A stretch of DNA of 64,000 nucleotides from Zanthoxylum bungeanum (taxonomy: Eukaryota; Streptophyta; Magnoliopsida; Sapindales; Rutaceae), in assembly GCA_019454045.1 (NCBI GenBank), contig SKCR01041558.1, positions 45,704 to 109,703 of the forward strand, given 5' to 3'. How positions within the stretch are numbered: position 1 is the first letter of the stretch; each line of letters opens with the position of its first letter. The notes below the pieces were generated by a model, which was not told the origin of the DNA, made no database searches, and saw only the letters and a list, made by a program, of their open reading frames with translations. This document shows, one piece after another, positions 23,890-34,580 of the stretch. A program made the translations under genes and the position numbers.

Positions 23890-24732
23890 TCACGAGCAAA
23901 ATGACCTTTTTACCACAGTTAAAACATTTAACCTTTGCCATGTTTTTCTTTTTGGTAGGACGTTTTCCTTTCCATGTTGATTGGTTTTCTGTTTCTTTTC
24001 TGGCTTAGAAGAATTTTGTTCTTTTCCGAACTGGAACCCACCACCATGAAATTTTCTTTTCTTTTTGAAACCCCCTGGTTTGCTAGTTTCTGTCATATAC
24101 ACTTCAGTATTTGACTTAGCAGCCGCAAGGCGGTCGCTTTCTAATTCAAGGTGACGTTTAGCATCATCAAAGGTTTTGATGCTCTCATTGTGGGTCAAAT
24201 GCATTTTCATATGCTCCCAGCTATTTGGAAGAGAACGAATGACCGCTTGGACTTTCTGTTCATCTGTAAGAACATGTCCAGCATCTGCCAGTTCAGTAAT
24301 CATGTTTGACATTTGCCTCAAGTGTTTTGACATAGTGAACTCAGGACGTTTCTTGTATGTGTCAAACTTGATTGTCAGTGACCTGAGTTTGGTTATTGAG
24401 GTACTACCAAACTTTTCAGCTAGTGTGGACCACATGTCCTTAGCCATGTCATATTTCCTGAACTCTTTCATTAGGTCATTATCCATACTGCTCAGCAACG
24501 TAATGCGGGCAATGGAATTCTTTTTCTTCCAGGCCTCATAAGCCTCTCGGTCTCGCCTGTGTTGGGCCGTAGTGCCCTGTTCAGGTTCATCCATGCTCAT
24601 TTTCAAAGTTTCAAGAACCTCTTGTTCTTCTAGCACATATTGGATTTTCATGCTCCAAATTTCATAATTATCGCCATTCAGTTTCTCACCCTTGTTGAGT
24701 TCAGCAATAATGTTCTTTGTTGCGGAAGCCAT
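23890..24732 (-). CDS. third copia element: gag
   Basis: 280 codons from ATG at 24732 (MASATKNIIAELNKGEKLNG), with the copia Gag order: YEIWSMKIQYVLEEQ, then AKDMWSTLAEKFG, then a basic region. The frame is lost inside the zinc knuckle near 23910. Gag would form the particle and bind RNA. Confidence 0.88.
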   Translation of the reverse strand: MASATKNIIAELNKGEKLNGDNYEIWSMKIQYVLEEQEVLETLKMSMDEPEQGTTAQHRRDREAYEAWKKKNSIARITLLSSMDNDLMKEFRKYDMAKDMWSTLAEKFGSTSITKLRSLTIKFDTYKKRPEFTMSKHLRQMSNMITELADAGHVLTDEQKVQAVIRSLPNSWEHMKMHLTHNESIKTFDDAKRHLELESDRLAAAKSNTEVYMTETSKPGGFKKKRKFHGGGFQFGKEQNSSKPEKKQKTNQHGKENVLPKRKTWQRLNVLTVVKRSFCS

Positions 24733-25087
24733 ATTAAAAACACAAAGTTTCTACAGACATTCATGCACAATTGTTAATACTTTTATTTATTTTATCATGA
24801 AACGAATTATGTTTAATAAAATTCTTCAATGGGGTTAGAGTCAAAAGGCCACTATGTGTCCAATCATCATCCAATTACCCAATGTAAAAATATTATCAAC
24901 ATAATCAATCATGTAAAATCATTTTCTAAAAATTACGTAAATTCTTAGAACATCTTAATCATGCGATTATTGTACATGACAATCATTGATTTAATTACAT
25001 AAATTCAAAATCAACATGAAACATTCAAACATATAAATACAATATTTACATGCCGTAAAATAACACACAGAAACAACATGAAAGAAA

Positions 25088-25726
25088 TTAATATTTTACA
25101 ATAATAATTTTCCCAGTTGTAGAGTCCCAACTCATATATGTTTTTGGATACGAATCCTCAAACTCTTTGGGTAACTCGTAATTGATCTTGGACAGCCATG
25201 GAAAACCTATAGCAAATTTAGGATCCTTACAACGTTTCAGGGACATCGAAGGAAAAATATTATTATTTGCCTTATGCCGTAGATACTGAACCGCTAACCT
25301 CTCAATGGCTATTATAAGGAACATGTTTTTCCTCACGTTTTACTAATATCCAAATACGAGTAAATTGTTTTTGCCATATCTTGGGAGAGTGTTTCTCAGT
25401 AATCTGAATCTATTCGGCTGTCCTATCCAATTACCTGCCCAGATAGACTCCTGTAACATGTTATTGAAAGTGATGATATGCGAAATCATATCATCGCTTT
25501 CACTCATTCGATATTTATCCATTTCCATCAACATGTCTGATATCATCTCCCGGTCTGTGGGTGTCGTAATCATTTTTGCAATTCTTCGAATAATCGCCAT
25601 GATTTTTCTGCAACAAATACAAGAAAAAATCAATACAATGAAACACAAAGTTACATTGACTAAAATAAACATCACAAAGATATTTATCATAAACACAAAG
25701 TTTATATGATAAAACAAATTTATCAT
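25088..25726 (-). pseudogene. extra open frame in leader of third copia element
   Basis: Two collinear open stretches in one frame (25343..25726 and 25088..25336) are separated only by tandem stops (TAG TAA) near 25340. The conceptual product of about 210 residues includes RRIAKMITTPTDREMISDML and FPWLSKINYELPKEFEDSYP. It lies upstream of gag on the same strand, where copia elements normally have no gene. I do not recognise it; it could be a captured host exon, a diverged Gag-like piece or chance. Confidence 0.4.
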
Positions 25727-25835
25727 GATCGATTAATACAATATGCAAAAAAGGATTAGACATTTAACCATGACGGATCGGAATTACCGAAGCAAACCGA
25801 TACAGATATGACCCACACGGGCCAACACGGTAGTC

Positions 25836-25950
25836 CACGCGCCATTCACGCGCACCAAGAGTGGCTCACGCGCCTCCACGCGCCTCCACGCGCCGGCCAC
25901 GGGCTCCCACTCGCCCTCACGCACCCTCACGCACCGGCAGGCCTCGGCCA
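25836..25950 (-). repeat. GC-rich CACGCGCC microrepeats in leader of third copia element
   Basis: Degenerate 10 to 11 bp repeats of CACGCGC(C/A)TC, sharply GC-richer than the surrounding AT-rich leader. They lie next to the palindrome array at 25963..26156. Confidence 0.7.
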
Positions 25951-25962
25951 AAGTCACACGCG

Positions 25963-26156
25963 CGGACGACATGTCGTCCGTGAGTTCTGTGGCTGTATGA
26001 CATGTCGGTTGTCATATACAGGTATAACCGACTTGTCGGTTTTGATACTGTGGACGACATGTCGTCCGTGAATAAGGGAAACGTACGACTTGTCGTACGG
26101 TAAAAGCGGACGACTTGTCGTCCTCTTCTCTAAATAGCGGATGACATGTAGTACGG
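25963..26156. promoter_or_regulatory. seven-unit palindrome array, core GAC(A/T)TGTC
   Basis: Units centred near 25971, 26004, 26033, 26059, 26090, 26115 and 26146, spaced 25 to 33 bp. The first, CGGACGACATGTCGTCCG at 25963..25980, is a perfect 18 bp palindrome. Others are AACCGACTTGTCGGTT (26026..26041), GGACGACATGTCGTCC (26052..26067), CGTACGACTTGTCGTACG (26082..26099) and GGACGACTTGTCGTCC (26108..26123). The second and last are imperfect. Arms change together so that pairing is kept. Located in the transcribed leader; possible binding-site array or RNA hairpins (inference). Confidence 0.75.
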
Positions 26157-26450
26157 CTATTCTGGGAGTGTTTTTCTGGGTAAAAACAGATTCATCTAGC
26201 CAACTTCTAGGGTCCATATCTTTCTCAATTTTAATCCAAATTAAGCAAATGATATACCAAATTGAAGATCTCATGACGTAGTTTTCAAAACATATTTGAA
26301 CATGCGATTATCAATTTTCTACAGAGAGTTATTACGGCCCAAAGTTGGAGAAAAATCATTTTTTAAAAACAAAAACCAGAAACATTTTCAACATTTTTCA
26401 TGCTTGTTCATGCAATTTTTGTGTAATCCAACTAGAATACATGCATTTAA

Positions 26451-26463
26451 GCTACTGATACCA
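26451..26463 (-). other. primer-binding site of third copia element
   Basis: TGGTATCAGTAGC on the minus strand, one base inside the 5' LTR. Confidence 0.9.
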
Positions 26464-26464
26464 A

Positions 26465-26992
26465 TGTTAGGAAACATAATCCCTAATATAATTACATGTT
26501 TGTCCTCTTAGGATCTAACCATACATGTATTACTAGTCCTAGATTTATTTACATGCTAATTGAAATAAATCTAGTTAATCACAACACAATTGCATACCTT
26601 AAACTTGTAGAGACCTCTTAATCAAACTTAATTGATTGCTTAACTCAATAAGCAAATGGTCTTATTTATAGGAGGGAATCAAGTTACTATTACCTCACAT
26701 GCATGGATTACTATTAATCCTTGATTACTATTTAATCACATGCATTGATTACTATGTAATCACATGTATTTGGATGCATAATGACTTTCTCTAACCCTTC
26801 CAAAAATGTTACCATCATGGGTGTACCATTGTTCCCCAATTAACATTTTACTAATTGTTGTTACTTAACAACTCTTGTTGTTACTTAATTATTTGATTAA
26901 CAACTCTTGTTGTTACTTTAATTTCCAACATGAAATCATTACTAATTGTTGTTATTTAACAACATCAAATAATTAAACAATAATTTCCAACA
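26465..26992 (-). repeat. 5' LTR of third copia element
   Basis: 528 bp, same length as its partner at 19021..19548. Confidence 0.94.
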
Positions 26993-27150
26993 AGGAAAAG
27001 CTTTGTAGATGCCTGAAAAGATAACAAAGGCTAATGACGAGGATAAGAACTTATATAAAAGTAAATACTGAAAAACAAAAAATACATCAGAAATATGTTC
27101 GATCGTAAATAGATGCGGCAAAATAATAGAATGGATTTATTTTTAACTAA
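26993..27150. repeat. tandem ~230 bp unit (continuation)
   Basis: Resumes the unit cut at 19020 (AGGAAAAGCTTTGTAGATGCC) and runs into a diverged start of a fourth unit near 27116. Confidence 0.7.
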
Positions 27151-27670
27151 AATAAATTTTAGGAAGGTCTAAATTTTTTTCTTATATATTATATATATAT
27201 ATTTTATAAACTCGTCTTAGGAAGAGTACGGGTAGCGGAAATTTATATTCCAACTAAATTGACACCAAAAAATACTTAATCATATGAATACCAAACACTG
27301 AAGAGAAAAATTTATGAAATAAACAAAAGATAAGTTTGATACCAAGATGAACGTCTTTCCCCAACATACTGAGGAAATGGAGATATCAGTATCGTTAAAA
27401 TATTTATTAACCAGTGGGAAAAAATAATAGAGGAAAGAGTACCGGCTTCCAATCATTCCATTCTAAATTTCAAAGAAATAATAATATGCACTATAAAAAT
27501 TGAAGAAAATTACAAAACCCAACTTCTTGGACAACCAAATGCACTTGCCTGTTAAAAGGCCACAGAAAAAAAATAAAAAAAAAAATAATTTTGAAGTCTG
27601 AATCCCTCATCATTTCTATAAAGACTAACTTTCGTTTGGAAGATCAAAATTGATTAGGCTTAGGGTGGAT
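27151..27670. other. intergenic DNA
   Basis: AT-rich, with a (TA)-rich stretch near 27190..27203. I see no gene or named element. Confidence 0.5.
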
Positions 27671-27737
27671 GATAATAATGTCCATAGGCTGATATAACAT
27701 AATTGAATGATGTGAGAATAAGGCTAATAAGCTAATA
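27671..27737 (+). repeat. start of duplicated host segment, copy 2
   Basis: Matches about 9218..9285 (GTCCATAGGCTGAT..., GATGTGAGAATAAGGCT). It is cut at 27737 by the gypsy element and continues at 36422. Confidence 0.85.
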
Positions 27738-30333
27738 TGTAACACCCGATAATCCCGACGACTTGTACATGTTAGAGGCCGAAGACTACTAAGTTATCAG
27801 AAGCATGATACTTTATATAAATCTTGTTCGAATAAGTATACACTCATGAAATGACTTTTTGGATATTTGGCAAATTCCTCGTAGTTCCGATACGGAATTC
27901 ATTCCAAGACTAAATCCGGACAGCCCGTGGTATTTGGGCCGTAAATTTTTTAGACAATCATCGATTTTTATGAACTTTATATCGTCGGAAATCTAAGATC
28001 GAGACCTACAACTTTTGCGTTGGATACTATTCCAAATTCGAATAACAAGCAGGCCAAAATTAAGATTTCGTTAATGCTGTAGTAAGTTTCAAGGATGATC
28101 TAGAATTTGGTGAGGTGGCACTATCTTAGCCATTCATGCCCAACAAAAATCAACCCCCTTTTCTCTATAAATTGAGTACTATTCACTCATCTCTTTGGAA
28201 GCCAAAAACGTGATTCAGGACAAGGAAGCCCTCAAGAGAGGTTCTTCATTCTCATGCTAGTTTGGAGGAAAGGATAATGATGTTCAAGCTCCTAAGCACA
28301 CAAAGTAAGCTTGTAACTCCTCTTCCTTCATTAATTTTGAGTTTTGAACAAAGAAACCAAAGCCCCAATTCGCACCATGCATGCCCTAGGATTTGAATTG
28401 GTTTGATTGCCATTGCAAGTGTTATTGGCATGCATTTTGAGAATTGCTTTGATAGTATTTAGCATTGGATGAGGTTTATAAGTGTATGAATGTGTTGGGA
28501 AATTATGCATTGTGAATTAATGATGTTAGACAATGGTTGGGGTTTGAGTTGATAATATGAGATGAGTTATAATTAGTTTTGAAGTTTAGAGAATTGCCTA
28601 TGTAAATATGTTAGCATGATGCCAGCGTCTCGACGTATATGGTCTAGCGTCGCGACACCGAACTTGAAGTTGCTCTTTGCTCAGTCCAGTCCGTGTGATC
28701 GTCATGACGTCAAGGGCTAGCGTCGCGATGCGGATAATAGAGGGAGCATACTGCCTCAATCTGATTAATAGATGTCACGATGCTCACGCGTTGTGACGCC
28801 CAACCCTTGCGTCGTGAGATGGAAGCATATGATGCTCACTAGTTCAGTTGAAGTCGCAGTGTCCTGACGCCAATGGGATAGAGTCGCGACGCGTGATTAG
28901 AATTTCCCCAATAAGTTTTAGTCCATTCTAATTTCCCCTAGCATGTTAGAGGCCACCCTAAGGGTCTCGTATCAATCTACATACATACATTACATCATGA
29001 CAGAAGTATGATACGCGATATAGTGATAATGGCTTCGAAGCCTATTCCACGACTTGAATTTTAATTAAGTTTATCAATTATAGATTATTGACAGGAATCG
29101 CAATTGTCTTCGACGAAATGAAGTAATGTCAGCCAGATTCCAAATCAATGGGTGGACCCTTCTCTCAAATTATATTTACTTATATGATTTTGAATCAAGA
29201 CTTACTTTTAAGCACTTAGAGCGTTAGCCAAGATTTCTTTCAATTGTGTTTGAATGAGAACATTTTGAGAAATGTTTTTTCAGAAAGGAATGATTTTAGA
29301 ACTTGAGTTTTATGATTTTCGAGGCATGGGGGAAAAAACCCACCTCATTATGTAACTTGACTCAGATATGGAATTGATAGATACATATATCGAGTGCACA
29401 TGCAGTTCAGGACTATGGATGACTGATGCCCCTAGTATTGAGTCACATGGTAGCATAGATTCACACCCCGGCTCTAGATTTGTGGCTTGAGGGACGGCGA
29501 TACGTAACGCCCCAACACCATCATATATTTGCGTACATAAGGACGCCCCCAAGCATCGGATTTTGCGTATGGGGGGACAGCGATACGTGGCGCCCCCATA
29601 CACTAGATATTCAGATACAGATATTCATATATAGATTTTTCAGATACAGATTTTTCATATACAGATTTCTCAAAAATAGATTTTCAGAAATAGATTTCCG
29701 GAAACAGATTTTTCAGAAACGATAAGTTTTACGAAAGAGTTTTCAAGCGACCTCAGTTTTACAAAAAGCTCGAGTCTTACAGATAGAAATGATTTTTCAG
29801 AAAAGTTTTACAGAAAAAATGTATTTTCATATAAGAAAGAGATCTCAGGAAAGATTATTTCTGGGAGAATTTTCACTTTTAAAACCATGAATTTTTTAGA
29901 AAGAATTAATTTTCGATTTAAATTATACACTCACTAGATCGTTCACATGATCTAACCCCCTCCTAGTGTTTCTATTTTGCATGTTACTCGGAGGATAAGC
30001 TCGATAGGATGATACTGATGGCAGTCAATAGGTTGTTGAGTCCACCAGGTCAAGTCAAACACTAAGTTCAGTCAGAGTCAGAGTATAGTCATGCATCAGA
30101 TGTATTGTTCGTAAAGTTTGCAGTGTAAAATTTAGAAATGTCCATGTAAAGAACACAAGTGTAATGTTATTGAGTTATGACCTTTGAGATACATTTTTTT
30201 ACTAGTTGGGGTGATGGTCCATATGCATGAGCTTATGTTTGAATCAGAATAATATTGTTTTTCATAATCAGAGGCTCAGGGGGATATGACGGCCTATTCC
30301 TTGCTGGTAGCATCCTATTGAGATAATAGTACA
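27738..30333 (+). repeat. 5' LTR of gypsy element
   Basis: About 2.6 kb. It contains a TATAAAT box at 28166..28172 within a ~820 bp segment (about 27790..28612) that is absent from the 3' LTR. Short tandem words ACAGATTTTTCA(G/T)ATA lie at 29605..29725. CGTCGCGAC-type palindromes cluster at 28620..28900. Confidence 0.85.
28166..28172 (+). promoter_or_regulatory. TATA box in 5' LTR of gypsy element
   Basis: TATAAAT in a CTCTATAAATTGAG context, the usual U3 promoter position; no equivalent in the 3' LTR because that segment is missing. Confidence 0.6.
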
Positions 30334-33300
30334 AAGATGGTATCAGAGCATGGTCTAGGGAGTCAGTGACTACAGTGGGTATAGTGTTGGGGTCTTATAT
30401 ACACGGTATATTTGGGATACCCATATTTGAGGCCCTTCCTCTCCAGTATCCGATCCTCGAGTACGTCCTCAAGTCTTATAGAAAGGTTAGTAAAATTCCC
30501 AAGGCTATCTGAATCTTCTTCATAATAAAGTAACTATAACTCTTTTTCTAGTTGGAAATCCTTTCGTAGTTATCTTGGTTTATTATTGAAATGCCCAAGG
30601 TAAGTTATGAAGATAGATAGTAAGTTTATAATAATATTTCACTCCGAGAAGTGGGAAGAGAAGGCTAGAAAGAAGAGTAATGAATGACACATAGATGTTC
30701 AAGAAACCATAGACTATAAGAGGGAGAAATACAAAAATAGATTATAAAGAGAACACTAGATCTTATTGCAGTAGAAGAGAATACATTAAGCCTGAGCAAG
30801 AGTAAGAAGTTGAGTAGACCTATGTAAGGTTTCTTCCCTGCAAGCAATATTTTGTTCTTCCTTAGAAAATTCTTCCAAGTTGTACCTCGCATAGATAGCA
30901 AGTTCCCCAAATGGTAAAGAATAGTCAGAAAGATAAAAGAAGCAAGAAATCTGATTTGGTTGTGGAATTCCCAATAGACATGAAATTCCAAAAAGGACGT
31001 AAAGATTCTAGACACCTAAACCCAGATTTCAACTGTTCGATAATACCAGTTAAGGAAACTGTCTTGATAGAGTCTATCTCATACCTATTCTACATGAGTA
31101 ATAGACTCTAATTTGACACAAAGTACTTGAACAAGGACGCTGACATCCATTGAGATGTCGATTCATGTCCCATCTTTTACCAACTTAGATAAAGGTAATC
31201 ATAAGGAAATTCCAACACCCGTAATATTGTATTTTGAGACAAAGATAGTAGACCTCGAGAGATGGTTACTCAGAAAAGAACCAAAGAGGTTTCTAAGGAT
31301 AAAAGAGAAAGAACCCGACACAAGTCAAGATGGAAAGCTTACAATACTAGAAATAAACCCATAAATCAGACCAATGCCAGTAAGAGATCGTCTGAGTTTG
31401 AACAGATAGACCCGTGAGGTTGGAGACGTACAGGAATAATAGGGGTACCAGTACATACAGTAAGATTAAATGGTATAGTTGTAGCCTATAGCAAGGATAA
31501 GAAGCAGAAGTCTAGAAGAAGCCCTTAAGAAGGAGTTACCACTAGCTTCGACAGTACAATTTAGAGCCAATAGATAAGATTTGGAAATAATAAAGAAGGG
31601 TACGGAAAGGGACAAGAGAGTCCAGTATGTATAATAGCATAGATAAAGTAACTCGAGAAGCAGTAACGTAGATGGAGGCCTTAGAATAGTGATAATTGTT
31701 GAGAAACTTTAAAGACATGGGGTAATTAATGTAGATCACAACAGAACGAATAATAGTTCTTCCTTCCAATGGCCCTGACTTTAGCAAGTATATAGACATT
31801 TAACCAAACCATCACCAAGCTTAATTAGATAATAGTAACATGTATTCATAGGTCTCTGTGGAATCCATGCATTCATCCCTCGATTTAGAGCCCAGTAAAA
31901 AGAATAACAATTAAAAAATAGTATCTGATGGAATAGACAGATCACGAGACAACTAAATAGTCGAACCAAGAAGTTCAACGGAACCTAGCTAAGAAAGATG
32001 AGATGGTAATATTTTATACAAGATATAGTGAATTGAATTCACGATATGTCTAGCCAGATCTAAAAGAAATAAACCGCCTCATCATAGAACGAACATCCTT
32101 TGATAAAGTAAAGGCTCAAATGAGTAAAGAGCCTGAGTAAGAAATACAGAAAATGACCCCAGGAGTTAGAGATATTATTTATAAAGAGACCCCCCATTAT
32201 ATTAGAATGAAAGGACTAGTAAGAGAATAACACCTGAACCAAAAGTATTAATGGTGATACACTAACCTGTCAAGATGATGTAGAGTTTCCAATGGGGTAC
32301 TGATTTAAGAGGGTTAAGAAACTGAGATTAGTAGGAAAAAATAACAGAGGTAGTACTGTAGGAGTTTGATGTTGGGGTATATTCCCTAGAGCTACATGTA
32401 ATGTAAACGGTTTTATATGATATGAAATAAAATGATGCATTATTTATTTATCAAAGTATTTGTTTAATTATGCATATTTTAAATTATTTAAAATACCCTA
32501 GATTACTCATGTACCTTCAGATTTAGTGTATGAGTTTCATACACAAGAGGATTAAAGTCTGAGGTTAGTAATCTTAAATAGTCCATAGAGAACAAACAAA
32601 ACGGGTACTTTGTTTGTGGTTTATCTATAACTGCGGTCCATTCTATATTTGTATGGTGACCTTGATCCGGGATCGTCCATGTAGAGACATGAGAATGGAG
32701 GCACCTTGTATGATGTGATCATATAGGACTGGACCCATATGGAAATGATTTTCTTATAATACCCGTTAAACAAAGAAAATCATTTCGATCTATTAGATTG
32801 TCATATATGGATTAATCTTAATCTTGAGTGTACTACGAACTTCTGCATGACAGGCTATGTCCTTTGATTTACAAAGGTGAGGTTGGTGTAGCAGTCCCCA
32901 CCAATAGCTACGTACTTTGGGGACATGGTCTGTTGTGTAGCTGAGAATGTCTTACATAGACATGAAGTTCACTCATTCTTGCAAGAAGTAGATGAGTATC
33001 TTTCTTAAGGGTTGATTCGGTACTTGAACGATTAGAGTGCTCAAGTCTTTCTATCACGAATAGAAAGATTAAAATTCATAAACGTTATGAATAAATCGTT
33101 CATTAGAGAATCAATGGTGCTTAAGGTAAAAATAATTAGAGGGGCATAACAGATATTATGACCCGACTCTAATTACGAGATACTCGTGAAAGGTTAATCT
33201 ATATGTAGTGACTATATTGATGGACACCGACTTGGTTCGGCTTAATATACTATTTGTGGCAACGAGAGTGCAACTTCGGATTTTTAATGGAATAACCCGG

Positions 33301-34580
33301 AGTTAATAATTTGGAATAATTAATTAAGACCTTAATTAATATTTCAAGATTATTGGAGTTCGGAACCGTAGGTCCATTTGCTCCTCGTGTTAGCTCAATA
33401 TACTACAGCAGATTTAATATAATTGGATAGTCCAATTATATACTCACATATGAATAAATATTATTAATATGATTAAGCCAATTAAGAAAGACCGTCAGAA
33501 TTATGTCAAGAATTAATATTTTGGATTCGGGAGGTATTGGGAAACCAAAACTTAGAGCATATACAAAAATTGACCATGAATTATGAGGTCCTAAGTCCCA
33601 CAAATAGGCATAGAAAGAAATATTTGAAAGACGGAGCTATTAAGCAATTGAGACCTAGTAAAGAAAGAAATAGGGTCAAATAGAGAAATTACGAGGAAGA
33701 ATGCTAAGATCAAATCAAGCGTGTGAAACCGAGGAAATATCAAGTACGATAAGTTGCAATAGCGTCAAGGAAAACCTTACATACAATTACCCCAGAGTTA
33801 AGACATAACGTAAATGAACCTAGCTATAAGAGACACATGCATCCTTAAAGACGTGGGAGCACTATCTACGAAAAATTCAGGTGCATATTTAGTAAGGACA
33901 CATGACATCAGTACAATTTAGTATGAATATACTTCTTTATGATCAAATTGGGATTAATGATTCAACTAGAGTAGTTGTGGATGCAATCGTATTAGCATTT
34001 GTGTATCAAATTCATTCAGGACCTTTCTAGTTAAGTTACTAAAGTAAAAGAAATAATATCAAGTGAATAGCTTTCTGGGAAATCCTAGGAAGTGTTAACT
34101 CATTTTATAAAAAGATTGAGAATAGGTAAAATATAGTCATAGGGTTACAGATAGAAAAATTAATTCACGTAGGCACCAGTTCAAAGGAAACCTAAGATTA
34201 GACTATAAGAGATCGAGAACTTCTGGCACGTCTCTTGAATGTCATAAAGTGTAGAATGAGAGATAGATGAACTCATGAATAATAGGTTTCGTGAAGGTTT
34301 TACACCTCTAAGTAGACAAGATACAATCCTTGTTTCCACACAAGAAAGAAATGTTCCAAAGAGACTTTCCAATGGTTAAGCTTTCAACCATAAGAATGAA
34401 ATAGAGAATACCAGGATAAAAGACTCCCAGGAGTCATAGTATTGAGTTCTTGAGCAGAATAGCAGAAAACAAGTAAAATAAGATAAAAGTAGCAAAGACC
34501 AGATATCTTCCAACCAGGAAGGACCTAAGAAGTTCAACATTAGATCGGATTCGAGGACGAATCCTATTTGGGGGAGAATT
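30334..34580 (+). pseudogene. decayed internal region of gypsy element
   Basis: Begins with the primer site TGGTATCAGAGC (30338..30349) and ends with the polypurine tract at 34567..34580. About 4.2 kb, of which roughly 1.1 kb is a nested insertion. No open frame carries a protease, RT or integrase motif that I can recognise; all frames are closed by stops. It is too short for a full gag-pol, so deletion as well as mutation has occurred. Confidence 0.7.
32370..33530 (+). mobile_element. probable copia solo LTR nested in gypsy element
   Basis: A block with different texture begins TGTTGGGGTATATTCCC at 32370. It has the look of a copia LTR (long AT-rich tract, then GTGGCAACGAGAGTGCAACTTCG-like words). 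I could not find a matching partner or a TSD; the right limit is approximate. Confidence 0.45.

Larger units (their letters stand above)
19021..26992 (-). mobile_element. Ty1/copia retrotransposon (third copia element)
   Basis: A complete 7972 bp minus-strand element with two 528 bp LTRs, a tRNA-iMet primer site, a polypurine tract, a gag-pol frame broken by single-base frameshifts, an unusually long 5' leader (~1.7 kb) and ~1 kb between the pol stop and the 3' LTR. The flanks share AGGA (19017..19020 and 26993..26996). The homologous unit elsewhere (AATAGGAAAAGCTTTG near 9520) gives the empty site, so the TSD is AGGA, or five bases with one lost. I do not assign the copia lineage. Confidence 0.93.

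Noticed and set aside
29310..29603. 97-codon minus-strand frame in the gypsy LTR
   Set aside because: Its counterpart in the other LTR (35482..35697) is not conserved as protein; it is LTR sequence.
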